Of a DNA stretch of 64,000 nt, positions 1-7,737 are shown in pieces. Source of the stretch: Devosia submarina. GTDB lineage: Bacteria; Pseudomonadota; Alphaproteobacteria; Rhizobiales; Devosiaceae. How positions within the stretch are numbered: position 1 is the stretch's first letter; each line of letters starts with the position of its first letter. Location of the stretch: positions 186,001 to 250,000 of the forward strand of contig NZ_PYWB01000007.1 of the NCBI RefSeq assembly GCF_003056345.1, written 5' to 3'. Both the position numbers and the translations under genes were made by a program. The notes under the pieces are model-generated. The model searched no databases. It was given only the letters and a program-made list of their open reading frames with translations, and was not told the DNA's origin.

Positions 1-210
1 AATGAAGTGCTCGACACCATGATCGATCTCGCCAGCGAAGGCATGACCATGCTTGTGGTAACCCATGAGATGGGTTTCGCACGCAAAGTGGCCGACAGGG
101 TGATCTTTATGGATAAGGGCGAGATCGTTGAGATGGGCGAACCCGAAAGCTTCTTTTCCAATCCGCAGAACGAGCGCACCAAGACGTTTCTAGGTCAGAT
201 CGCCCACTAA
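1..210 (+). CDS. Polar amino acid ABC transporter ATP-binding protein, C-terminal end (partial)
   Basis: Only the last 69 codons are present; the reading frame is open to the window edge, so the gene starts upstream. The residues kept include the D-loop region (NEVLDTM), the H-loop switch histidine (VVTHEMGFAR) and the tail typical of GlnQ/HisP-type ATPases (VIFMDKGEIVE, then an F-x-NP segment). Such subunits energise uptake of polar amino acids from the cytoplasmic side. It converges on the minus-strand operon that ends at 252 and is probably the last gene of a separate amino acid transport operon. The substrate cannot be told from this fragment. Confidence 0.9.
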   Translation, partial: NEVLDTMIDLASEGMTMLVVTHEMGFARKVADRVIFMDKGEIVEMGEPESFFSNPQNERTKTFLGQIAH

Positions 211-251
211 CAAGAGCGGCAGCCGGCAGTTGACGCATCGGGGTGCCGTTC

Positions 252-983
252 TCAGGAACTTGGGCGTGCTGCCTGGTCGCAATAGACGGTGACCCGGAGA
301 TGGCTCTGAAGGGCGGAGGCCGGGTTTTGGCTCGATTGTGGGCGTTCAAAGGCTTCCAGCAGGGCTTGGGCCTTGTTGGGTCCGATGGCGACCAGAACGA
401 TCTCTCGCGCCTCAAGTATAGTGCCGATACCCATGGTGATGGCTCTGCCAGGTGGCCGCTCTCCTGGGGGGAAATCGGAGGTGTTTGCCGCGATAGTCGA
501 TTCCGTCAACGTCGCGACGTGGGTCCGGCTATCGAAGGGCGAACCAGGCTCGTTGAAGCCGATATGGCCATTCTGACCGATGCCGAGCAATTGCAGATCG
601 ATGCCACAGCGATCCGCTATTGCGTGTTCGTAGGCGACACAGGCTGATTGGAGATCGCGATCGGTCTGGGGCAGCTGTGCCGCGCCCCTTGGTAGATCGA
701 CATGGGCGAAGAAATGCTCATGCATATAGGCCCGAAATGACGCGGGGTGGTTTGCAGGCAAGCCCACATATTCATCGAGATTGAAGCTCGCGGCGTCAGC
801 AAAGGAGACAAGGCCTTGCTGATGAAGTTGCACCAGCTCACGGTAGATGGGCACAAAGGTTTTGCCCGTGGCCAAGCCAAGGGTGGACTGTGGCTTTGCT
901 TTGATTACGCTGGCGACGTGTTTGGCAACTGCAGCGGCAACGGCATCTGCCGTGTCGAAAATGCGAAAATCAGGCTTGGTCAT
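252..983 (-). CDS. nagB: Glucosamine-6-phosphate deaminase (NagB family)
   Basis: Converts glucosamine 6-phosphate to fructose 6-phosphate and ammonia in the cytoplasm. The 243-residue length is that of the short, Bacillus-type NagB, which lacks the allosteric tail of the enterobacterial enzyme. Visible motifs: the phosphate-binding GLATGKT near 37-42, the general-base Asp of NLDEY (D70), and the ring-opening segment GQNGHIGFNEP with H140 and E145. Asn138 stands where E. coli has Asp, as in other short NagBs. It is the last gene of the operon that runs from 7601 down to 252, 12 bases after the PfkB kinase. Its place makes an amino sugar the likely end substrate of the operon. A related sugar-phosphate deaminase specificity cannot be excluded. 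Confidence 0.88.
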   Translation of the reverse strand: MTKPDFRIFDTADAVAAAVAKHVASVIKAKPQSTLGLATGKTFVPIYRELVQLHQQGLVSFADAASFNLDEYVGLPANHPASFRAYMHEHFFAHVDLPRGAAQLPQTDRDLQSACVAYEHAIADRCGIDLQLLGIGQNGHIGFNEPGSPFDSRTHVATLTESTIAANTSDFPPGERPPGRAITMGIGTILEAREIVLVAIGPNKAQALLEAFERPQSSQNPASALQSHLRVTVYCDQAARPSS

Positions 984-995
984 GGAACTCTTTAT

Positions 996-1895
996 CTAAC
1001 TCACAGCCTGAAGGCTGCCGGTGCCGCCAGGGGCCTGTACGGAACGCGTTCCGGCGGAGATGGCCGCAGCGAGGCATTGTTCAGGCGCCAAGCCATCGAG
1101 CCAAGCATGGAGGAACCCGGCGTTGAAAGCGTCCCCTGCCCCGGTTGTGTCGACGACCTCAACACGCTGGCTGGGCAGACGCGACACCTCACCATTGGCG
1201 GCGAGCATAGCGCCGTCCCCGCCAAGCTTGAGAGCGACGATGGGGAAATGGGCTGCCAGATGCTGTAAAGCCGTCAAAGGGTCGCTTGATCCTGTGAGCG
1301 CCTCGGCTTCCTCCATGTTCGGCAGGAAGATATCGGCACCCGCAGTGCGTTGGAAAAAGTCGGGATCGAGGATCAGCTCGTCGTCCCAGCTTGGGTCGAG
1401 TGATACGGTCAGGCCGTGGCTTTTGGCGGTGCTGATGGCGTCGTTCATTTCGTGGAGTGTGGCGAACTCGGCGATGTGGAGATGTGTGGCCTCGCTCCAG
1501 GCAAGGGCACGCTCGAAACTGGCTGGGCGGGCATGACCGGCACGGCGCGACAGGAAGGCGCGATCCCCGTTCTGCACCATCACGACGGTCAGCTGCGGGC
1601 CCGCTGTTTCGTGCCGGTCGAGAAACTGCAGGTCCAAGCCCAATTGATCGATCGTCTGGCCCAAGGTTTTTGATAGATCATCAGTCCCGAAGCGAGCGAG
1701 CAAGGCTGAGGGGCGGCCGAGTGCAGCAAGATGCGCAGCTGTTATCAGTGCGCCGCCACCGGGGGTCAGGTCGAACTCCCCGGCGAAAACTTCGCGACCG
1801 AGTTGCGGCATGCCCTCGAGGCCGCGAAACACCATGTCGCAGTAGATTCGGCCAAGGCTCAACACCGCCCTGGCCCGAGATGTCGTCGATGTCAT
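996..1895 (-). CDS. PfkB-family carbohydrate kinase
   Basis: Predicted ribokinase-fold sugar kinase of 299 residues, the usual family size. The C-terminal PfkB signature DTTGAGDAFNAG (about 249-260) supplies the anion hole and the catalytic Asp (D255). The N-terminal GGGALITAAHLAALG segment matches the substrate/lid region. The start codon overlaps the stop of the upstream ATPase gene by four bases (ATGA), showing translational coupling. Lying between an ATPase gene and nagB, it most likely phosphorylates the imported or released amino sugar, giving NagB its substrate. That role is inferred from context; the sequence alone does not fix the sugar. Confidence 0.85.
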   Translation of the reverse strand: MTSTTSRARAVLSLGRIYCDMVFRGLEGMPQLGREVFAGEFDLTPGGGALITAAHLAALGRPSALLARFGTDDLSKTLGQTIDQLGLDLQFLDRHETAGPQLTVVMVQNGDRAFLSRRAGHARPASFERALAWSEATHLHIAEFATLHEMNDAISTAKSHGLTVSLDPSWDDELILDPDFFQRTAGADIFLPNMEEAEALTGSSDPLTALQHLAAHFPIVALKLGGDGAMLAANGEVSRLPSQRVEVVDTTGAGDAFNAGFLHAWLDGLAPEQCLAAAISAGTRSVQAPGGTGSLQAVS

Positions 1896-2962
1896 GCCCG
1901 GCCCAGTGCTGTTTCGGTTTTCGCATCGAAAAGGTAGAGCGAGCCAGGCTCGGCGCGGATTGCCAGCGTGCTGCCGATCGCCGGAACGACGCGGCCTGGA
2001 GCCGTGGCGATGACCGGAGTGTTTCCAACGGTAACATGCACCAGCGTTTCGGCGCCGAGAGGCTCGACTGCCTCCACGGTTCCTGTTGCGCTGAGCCCTG
2101 CCCCACCGGTTTGTTCGGTCACAACGAGATCATGCGGGCGAATGCCCACCAGCACCTCGCCTTGGTGAGCGGGCAGTGGAAGAGCTTCGATCTGCGCGCC
2201 TTCGATATGCAGTGCGCCACCCGCAACCGAGCCGCCGATCATGTTCATGGACGGGCTGCCGATGAAACGGGCGGTAAACACGTCCTGCGGATTTTCATAA
2301 AGGTCCGTGGGCGTGCCGACCTGAAGGATATGCCCATCGCGCATGACAACGATCTTGTCAGCCATTGTCATGGCCTCGACCTGGTCATGGGTCACATAAA
2401 CGATCGTGGTGCCCAGCCGGCGGTGGAGGCTCTTGATTTCCATGCGCATCTGCGAGCGCAATTGAGCGTCGAGATTGGACAGGGGTTCATCGAACAGGAA
2501 TGCCACAGGGTCGCGCACCATGGCCCGCCCAATGGCCACGCGCTGGCGCTGTCCGCCGGAAAGCGCTGCCGGCCGGCGGTCGAGCAGCTTCTCGAGCCCC
2601 AGGATCTTGCCGGTTTCGGCAATACGCTGCTGCTTTTCGGCCTTGGAAAGTTTGGATGTATAGAGCCCGAACCCGATGTTCTGCCCCACCGTCATGTGGG
2701 GATAAATGGCATAGTTCTGGAACACCATGGCGATGTTGCGCTGCTTGGGCTCGCGCTGGTTCACCACTTCGTCGCCGATCAGCAGTTTGCCGCCCGAAAT
2801 GTCCTCAAGACCGGCAATCATGCGCAGCGTGGTAGACTTGCCGCAACCTGAAGGTCCAACGAAGACGACGAATTCGCCATCTTCGATCTTGAGGTCTATG
2901 CCGTGCACGGCGCGCGTCTTACCGTATTCCTTGATCAGTCCCAGAAGTTCGATCGAGGCCAT
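1892..2962 (-). CDS. Sugar ABC transporter ATP-binding protein (MalK/UgpC family)
   Basis: The 356-residue ATPase drives the importer formed with the two permeases at 4474 and 5328. Visible: Walker [10 protein letters not shown] (about 37-45), Q-loop FQNYAIYPHM, signature [14 protein letters not shown], Walker [14 protein letters not shown] and H-loop [13 protein letters not shown]-terminal regulatory beta domain of about 120 residues (TOBE/MalK type) follows, as in UgpC. Its ATG shares one base with the TGA of the lyase gene upstream. The placement of the ATPase after a catabolic lyase rather than directly after the permeases is a small oddity of this operon. Confidence 0.95.
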   Translation of the reverse strand: MASIELLGLIKEYGKTRAVHGIDLKIEDGEFVVFVGPSGCGKSTTLRMIAGLEDISGGKLLIGDEVVNQREPKQRNIAMVFQNYAIYPHMTVGQNIGFGLYTSKLSKAEKQQRIAETGKILGLEKLLDRRPAALSGGQRQRVAIGRAMVRDPVAFLFDEPLSNLDAQLRSQMRMEIKSLHRRLGTTIVYVTHDQVEAMTMADKIVVMRDGHILQVGTPTDLYENPQDVFTARFIGSPSMNMIGGSVAGGALHIEGAQIEALPLPAHQGEVLVGIRPHDLVVTEQTGGAGLSATGTVEAVEPLGAETLVHVTVGNTPVIATAPGRVVPAIGSTLAIRAEPGSLYLFDAKTETALGRA

Positions 2963-4470
2963 CAGACGGCTCCCTTCAATGCATTGAATCGCGCGCTGAG
3001 CGTTTGGGCGGCATCAGCCTGGCGGCGCAGAATTGCGTGGTGTTTGGCGGCAAGCTCGGCCGCATGCTTCTTGTAGCCAGCAATGGCTGCGTTGAGCGGC
3101 TCCGGCGCCGGACCACCATAGCGGGTGCGGACAGCCACGAAATATTCTGGCGACACGATTTCGGCAAAGGCCGCATCATCAAGGGTGGTTGCCCGCCCTG
3201 TCGCACTCTGGAAGGCAGCCTTGAACGTCTCGTAGCCGTCTTTGGCCAGATCGCCGTTGCGTGCCACCACCGCCTTGGCCACGGCCGCCGCGATCTCGTG
3301 CCCTTCGCGGAAGGATAGTCCTTCGCGGCGGACGAGGCTGTCGGCCAGCTCGGTGATGGTGATGCATGAGCGCGAGATATTCTCGCGAACCCGCTCGGGA
3401 TTGATGCGGATCTGGGCGACCAGCGAAGCGAGGAGATCGAGCACGCGATAGGCGCTGGCGAAGGCGCCATAGCCCATGGACTGCGTTTCCCCCTCGCTGT
3501 CATTCATGTCGGTGAAGGGGGTGTTGTGCATTACGGTCAGCATGGCGTGCGCGCGGCCTACAGTCTGGCTCGAGAGGTGCCGCAAATGCTCGATCGGCAC
3601 CGGATTGCGCTTTTGTGGCATGATCGAGGAAATCTGCACCAGGCTATTGGGGACGTAGATCTGCCCTACCTCAAAGCTGGTCCAGACTTGGAAGTCCTGG
3701 ATCACGCGACCAAGGTGAAGGAACATCAGCTCAATCGCGCTATAGGTCGAGGTGATGTAGTCTACGCCTGCGATGCAGGAATAGGAGTTCTGGAGGGGCT
3801 CGGCGAAACCAAGAAGCTCTGCCACGCGGTGGCGGTCAATGGGGAAGCCCGACGTGGTGATCGCTGCAGCTCCCATCGGGGAATAATCGAGAATACGATA
3901 GGCGTCGAAAAGCCGCTCGATATCGCGGCCGACGAACTCGACCACTGCCGAAAGATAATGCCCGAATGTGGTGGGTTGGGCGGGCTGGCCATGAGTATAG
4001 GCGACGATCAGCGTCCCCTTTTCACGCTCAGCCGCGTCGATCAGCGCCGCATGAAGCGCCAGCGCTTTTTCGATCAACGCATTGAGCCGCTCGCGCAATC
4101 CCAGCTTGAAAAGCGTATGGTCGATGTCGTTGCGCGAACGGGCCGTGTGTAGGCGTCCGCCCAGGTCCGGACCGACGCGCTTTTTCAGCTCTTTTTCGAT
4201 CAGGAAGAAGAAGTCTTCCACTTCACCGGTATAAACCAGGCTTGAGGGCTCTATTTCGCTGTTGATGCTGTCGAGCGCGTTAGCGATGTCGCGGGCTTGC
4301 TCCGCATCAAGAATGCCCGTTTCAGCCAGCATCACCAGGTGCGCACGGTCGATAGCGCGAAAGCCCTCGACGTGGTGGTCCTTGGCACCATCAAAAAGCG
4401 GGGCCAGCACGGTTTGCTTGTAGACCGGGTCGGGAAATACCGAAGTGTCGGAAAGTCGTGGATCAGACAT
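2962..4470 (-). CDS. Argininosuccinate lyase/fumarase-superfamily C-N lyase inside a sugar-uptake operon
   Basis: A 502-residue member of the aspartase/fumarase superfamily, whose members eliminate fumarate from N- or O-substituted succinates. Visible: HTARSRND (108-115), the acid/base TH pair in YTHGQPAQP (T159, H160), DYSPMG (195-200) and the mobile signature loop SSIMPQKRNP (281-290) with the catalytic Ser and fumarate-binding Lys and Asn. Canonical argininosuccinate lyase has HTGRSRNDQ; here the G and Q are A and I, so the amine side of the pocket differs. From memory, the residue spacing resembles ethylenediamine-disuccinate lyase of Chelativorans, another C-N lyase annotated as ArgH. 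It sits between permease and ATPase genes with gaps of 3 and -1 bases, so it serves the imported compound and not arginine synthesis. The true substrate is unknown. Confidence 0.85.
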   Translation of the reverse strand: MSDPRLSDTSVFPDPVYKQTVLAPLFDGAKDHHVEGFRAIDRAHLVMLAETGILDAEQARDIANALDSINSEIEPSSLVYTGEVEDFFFLIEKELKKRVGPDLGGRLHTARSRNDIDHTLFKLGLRERLNALIEKALALHAALIDAAEREKGTLIVAYTHGQPAQPTTFGHYLSAVVEFVGRDIERLFDAYRILDYSPMGAAAITTSGFPIDRHRVAELLGFAEPLQNSYSCIAGVDYITSTYSAIELMFLHLGRVIQDFQVWTSFEVGQIYVPNSLVQISSIMPQKRNPVPIEHLRHLSSQTVGRAHAMLTVMHNTPFTDMNDSEGETQSMGYGAFASAYRVLDLLASLVAQIRINPERVRENISRSCITITELADSLVRREGLSFREGHEIAAAVAKAVVARNGDLAKDGYETFKAAFQSATGRATTLDDAAFAEIVSPEYFVAVRTRYGGPAPEPLNAAIAGYKKHAAELAAKHHAILRRQADAAQTLSARFNALKGAV

Positions 4471-4473
4471 TGC

Positions 4474-5331
4474 TTAACCCTTGAGGCCGGCCAGCATCAC
4501 GCCGCGCACGATGTAGCGCTGCAGCACGAGGAAGACGAGAAGCGTAGGAATGGTGCCGATGGCGGCGCCGGTCATGATCAGCTCCCACTGGATCGAAGCC
4601 TCCGCGGAAAAGCTCGAAATGCCCACAGGGAGGGTATAGAGCTCCTTGGAGGTCGTGACGATCAGGGGCCAGAAGAAGGCGGTCCAGTTTCCAAGAAAGG
4701 TGAAGATAGCCAGGGCCGAGATCGCCGGCACCACCATGGGCATAGCGATCTTCCACCAAATGGTGAACTCGTTGAGCCCGTCCACGCGTGCCGCTTCAAG
4801 GAAGTCGTTAGGCACGCCTTCAAAGAACTGCTTCATCAGGAAGGTACCGAAGGCAGTCATCATGCCGGGGAACATGATGCCCCAGTAGGAATTGAGCCAG
4901 CCCAGTTGGCTGGACATGAGATACCATGGGATCACCAGCATTTCGGTGGGGATCATCAGGGTCGACAATATTGCGAGGAAGATGAAGTAGCGCCCGCGGA
5001 ACTGGAACTTGGCCAGCGTATAACCAACAAGGCTGTCAAAGAAGACGTTGGAGGCCGTTACAGTCAGCGCGATAAAGGTGGAATTGAAGAACCACTGCAT
5101 GAAGCGGCCGTCATTAAGCACCTTGAAGTAGTTGTCGAGAGTGGGCGCGACCGGAATGAGCTTTAGATCATAGACTTGCGCCGAGGTCTTGAGGGAGGTC
5201 GAGAACATATAGAGCAGCGGCGTGATCATGATGAACCCGCCGATCAGCAGCAGGGTCCAGGCGATGATGCGCCCCGGGCGAATGTCGCGGCGGTTTGCCG
5301 CCAGCTCAGTGGTGGAGGTGGTCGCGGTCAT
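4474..5331 (-). CDS. Sugar ABC transporter permease (MalG family)
   Basis: Inner-membrane permease of 285 residues with about six hydrophobic segments. The cytoplasmic EAA loop that docks onto the ATPase is clear (EAARVDGLNEFTIWWKIAMP). The N-terminal cytoplasmic stretch before the first membrane segment (about 20-45) is short, as in MalG/UgpE. Its ATG overlaps the stop of the partner permease gene by four bases. Together with the genes at 5328, 6363 and 1892 it completes a CUT1-type carbohydrate importer. Confidence 0.94.
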   Translation of the reverse strand: MTATTSTTELAANRRDIRPGRIIAWTLLLIGGFIMITPLLYMFSTSLKTSAQVYDLKLIPVAPTLDNYFKVLNDGRFMQWFFNSTFIALTVTASNVFFDSLVGYTLAKFQFRGRYFIFLAILSTLMIPTEMLVIPWYLMSSQLGWLNSYWGIMFPGMMTAFGTFLMKQFFEGVPNDFLEAARVDGLNEFTIWWKIAMPMVVPAISALAIFTFLGNWTAFFWPLIVTTSKELYTLPVGISSFSAEASIQWELIMTGAAIGTIPTLLVFLVLQRYIVRGVMLAGLKG

Positions 5332-6260
5332 TTCTTTTCCCTCAGCACATAGAGCTGGAGCAGGGACACAAAGAGCAGGATGGTGAACAGCACCACGGTC
5401 TGCGCAGCGGCATAGCCCATCTGGTAGGACGAAAAAGCGGTTTGGTAGATCATGAGCACCAGGGGCTTGGTCGAGTTGAGCGGCCCGCCCGGATCATTGG
5501 TGGTCATGTTGTAGACCTGGTCGAAAATGCGTAGGAACCCGATCGAGGAGAACACCACCAGAAAGACTGTGGTGGGCTTGAGAAGAGGAATGGTGATCTT
5601 GCGCAGGATCGCACCTTCCCCCAGCCCGTCTATGCGGGCGGCTTCATAAAAGGTGCCGGGAATGGCGCGCAGGCCGGCCATGAAAATGATGATCTGGAAG
5701 CCCAGACCAGCCCAGATTGCCGGGACGAGAATAGAGAACAGCGCTTGGTCCACCGAACGGAGGAATGGCTGCTGAGGAATTCCGACCGAGCTCAAGATGC
5801 CGTTGATCACCCCGATTGGGACCGGCTGGTAGAACCAACGCCAGACCCAGCCCATAGCGGCGGCCGTGGTGAGGAAGGGCAGGAAGTAGAGCGCACGAAT
5901 GAACCCATGCATGAAGCGCACGCGATCAAGGTAGAAGGCGATCACGAAGGAGATGACGAGGCTCAGCGGCGTGCCGATGATGAGATAAAGGAACGTGTTC
6001 TGGAAGACCTTCCAGAAGATCGGATCGGCGAACATCTTCTGGTAGTTCGCGAGGCCGATGAACTGGGCGGGGCGCAGAAGGTCCCAATTGGTGAGCGACA
6101 GCCAGAACGCCTGGAAGGTCGGATAGAACCGGATGCCCGCGTAAAACAGGATGGGCAGCGCCAGAAAGGTCCAGGCCCAGATGACACGCTTGGTGCCGAT
6201 GTTTAGCCGGTCCCAGAAGCGAACAGGGCCTGCTTGTGGATTTGCGTTCACAGACGCCAT
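5328..6260 (-). CDS. Sugar ABC transporter permease (MalF family)
   Basis: The 310-residue partner permease. I chose the ATG at 6260 rather than the farther in-frame one at 6347 because an AGGAG sequence lies a few bases upstream of 6260 and the extra residues are not family-like. The protein shows several hydrophobic segments and the EAA loop EAARIDGLGEGAILRKITIP. It is separated from the binding-protein gene by about 100 bases containing a strong hairpin (6322-6343), and overlaps the next permease gene by four bases. Confidence 0.94.
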   Translation of the reverse strand: MASVNANPQAGPVRFWDRLNIGTKRVIWAWTFLALPILFYAGIRFYPTFQAFWLSLTNWDLLRPAQFIGLANYQKMFADPIFWKVFQNTFLYLIIGTPLSLVISFVIAFYLDRVRFMHGFIRALYFLPFLTTAAAMGWVWRWFYQPVPIGVINGILSSVGIPQQPFLRSVDQALFSILVPAIWAGLGFQIIIFMAGLRAIPGTFYEAARIDGLGEGAILRKITIPLLKPTTVFLVVFSSIGFLRIFDQVYNMTTNDPGGPLNSTKPLVLMIYQTAFSSYQMGYAAAQTVVLFTILLFVSLLQLYVLREKK

Positions 6261-6321
6261 TTTCGCTCCTGCGCGTTTAGCCTGGGCTCCCCATGGCGCC
6301 CTGACGATTGATCCCGCCTGC

Positions 6322-6343
6322 CGCCCCGGGGTGAGCCGGGGCG
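6322..6343 (-). other. Intercistronic hairpin between binding-protein and permease genes
   Basis: Perfect 8-base inverted repeat (CGCCCCGG / CCGGGGCG) with a 6-base loop, just after the binding-protein stop and before the permease start. It has no T tract. In many binding-protein-dependent operons such a hairpin protects the upstream message or attenuates read-through, so that more binding protein than permease is made. That role here is inferred. Confidence 0.55.
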
Positions 6344-6362
6344 ACATCTATCGGAGGTCTTA

Positions 6363-7601
6363 TTACTGGCGAGCCTGGTCGATAATCGCCTGCTCGGCCT
6401 GTGCGGCCTGAGCCAGGCTATCGTCGATGGACTGGCCTTCAAGCAGCACGCGATTGACCATGTCGATCGCGGTCTGGCGCTGCGCAGCCTCATCGTAGAA
6501 CTGAGTGGTGTGGGCGTATTCAAGACCCTTGAGGAACGGTCCGAGGACCGGGTCGGCAAGGTTTGCTTCGGTCAGCGCAACATTGCGGCGCGCAGGCAAC
6601 TCGCCCACGACGTCGAGCCAGATTTCCATTGCCTCAGGCGAGGAGATATAGGCCAGGAACTTCTGGGCGGCTTCAAGCTCTTCGCCGGTTGCCGTGGCAC
6701 CGATCGCATTGGCGAAATAGCTCGAATAGTTCGAGCGCATGCCATTGGCATCGGCTGGAAGTTCGACAACGCCCCATTCGAACGGGTTGTTGGCAAAGGC
6801 GCCCAGACGGAAGGTGCCGTCGATAGTCATGGCGGCAAGGCCCGCGCGGAACGCTGCCTGGCCTTCATCCATGAAACCGACCAGGCCGACATTCTTTTCT
6901 GTCTGCAGGTCGGTATAGAACTTCAGCGCCGCAGCACCAGCCTCATCGTCATAGGCAACGTTGCCTTCCTCGTCATAGGGCGCGCCACCGTTCTGGCGAA
7001 CCAAAGCCTCACGCCACCAATGGTGATCCTGGCCAGCCATATCGAGTGTGATGCCGGCTGTGGTGATATTGCCGCCACCGTCACGCTTGGTGGTTGCTTC
7101 GGCCGCTGCCACCAATTCATCGAGATTGGTCGGGGGCTGGATACCGGCTTCTTCGAAAAGCGCCTTGTTGTAGAACAGGGCCAGCGAGCGCACCGCGGTG
7201 GGCAGGCCATAATAATCTTCGCCGCGCTTCATGGCTGAAACGATGGGGAAGAATTCGGATTCGATCTCGTCATGAGGGAACACGGCGGGATCAAGCGGCT
7301 GGATCAGCCCGCCATTCACGAACTGGTCGGTCCAGCCATAAAACAGCTGCACGACGTCGGGACCCTGCCCTGCGACTTTGGCCGCAACAACGCGGGTCTG
7401 GTAGTCGGCATAGGGGAAGGTCGTGTGCTTGACGGTGATGTCGGGATTGGCTTCCTCGAACTTCTCGATCAGCTGATCCATTGCCTGGATGCGGCTATCG
7501 AAAACATACTGCCAGTACTCGATTTCGACGGCCTGGGCAGAGCCCATTGCCAGAAAGCTGACGCCGGCTGCGAGCCCGGCCAGTTTGGTCTTGGTGAGCA
7601 T
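6363..7601 (-). CDS. Sugar ABC transporter substrate-binding protein
   Basis: A 412-residue periplasmic solute-binding protein of the CUT1 (cluster B, MalE-like) family. A typical signal peptide occupies residues 1-24, ending in GSAQA before VEIEYWQYV. The mature part carries the family features: an N-terminal strand followed by the LIEKFEEANP segment, QGPDVVQLFYGW, and the hinge region ALFYNKALFEEAG. A GGAGG sequence precedes the ATG at a good distance. It is the first gene of the operon, transcribed divergently from the ROK regulator at 7738. The ligand is unknown; an amino-sugar derivative is inferred from the downstream enzymes. Confidence 0.94.
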   Translation of the reverse strand: MLTKTKLAGLAAGVSFLAMGSAQAVEIEYWQYVFDSRIQAMDQLIEKFEEANPDITVKHTTFPYADYQTRVVAAKVAGQGPDVVQLFYGWTDQFVNGGLIQPLDPAVFPHDEIESEFFPIVSAMKRGEDYYGLPTAVRSLALFYNKALFEEAGIQPPTNLDELVAAAEATTKRDGGGNITTAGITLDMAGQDHHWWREALVRQNGGAPYDEEGNVAYDDEAGAAALKFYTDLQTEKNVGLVGFMDEGQAAFRAGLAAMTIDGTFRLGAFANNPFEWGVVELPADANGMRSNYSSYFANAIGATATGEELEAAQKFLAYISSPEAMEIWLDVVGELPARRNVALTEANLADPVLGPFLKGLEYAHTTQFYDEAAQRQTAIDMVNRVLLEGQSIDDSLAQAAQAEQAIIDQARQ

Positions 7602-7737
7602 TCTTTTCCTCCATATGGCCGCCGAGCTTTACGACAGCCCTCTCCGAGCCTGAGGCGGAGTCCCGCCTAGCTCCTTATAGCGTCGAATAGATGAGGCTGG
7701 CTTGTCAATAAAATAATCTACTTGAGTTATTATTGCT
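7602..7737. promoter_or_regulatory. Divergent promoter region with candidate ROK operator
   Basis: The 136 bases between the divergent binding-protein and ROK genes turn AT-rich at 7701-7735. This stretch carries AATAA and TTATT arms around ACTTGAGTT (7720-7728). The reverse complement, AACTCAAGT, recurs at 14934-14942 inside a perfect inverted repeat in front of the exported PIG-L gene. ROK repressors of the NagC/XylR type bind such AT-rich, imperfectly symmetric sites. I therefore propose it as the operator for the neighbouring regulator, an inference from the shared motif. Confidence 0.5.

Noticed and set aside
565-575. Asn138 in NagB considered as a lost catalytic Asp
   Set aside because: Short Bacillus-type NagB proteins have Asn at this position and are active, so this is a normal subfamily trait.
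1457-2851. Long plus-strand frame of 464 codons opposite the ATPase and kinase genes
   Set aside because: It is a high-GC antisense frame; the minus-strand genes carry complete family motifs and the frame has no recognisable domain.
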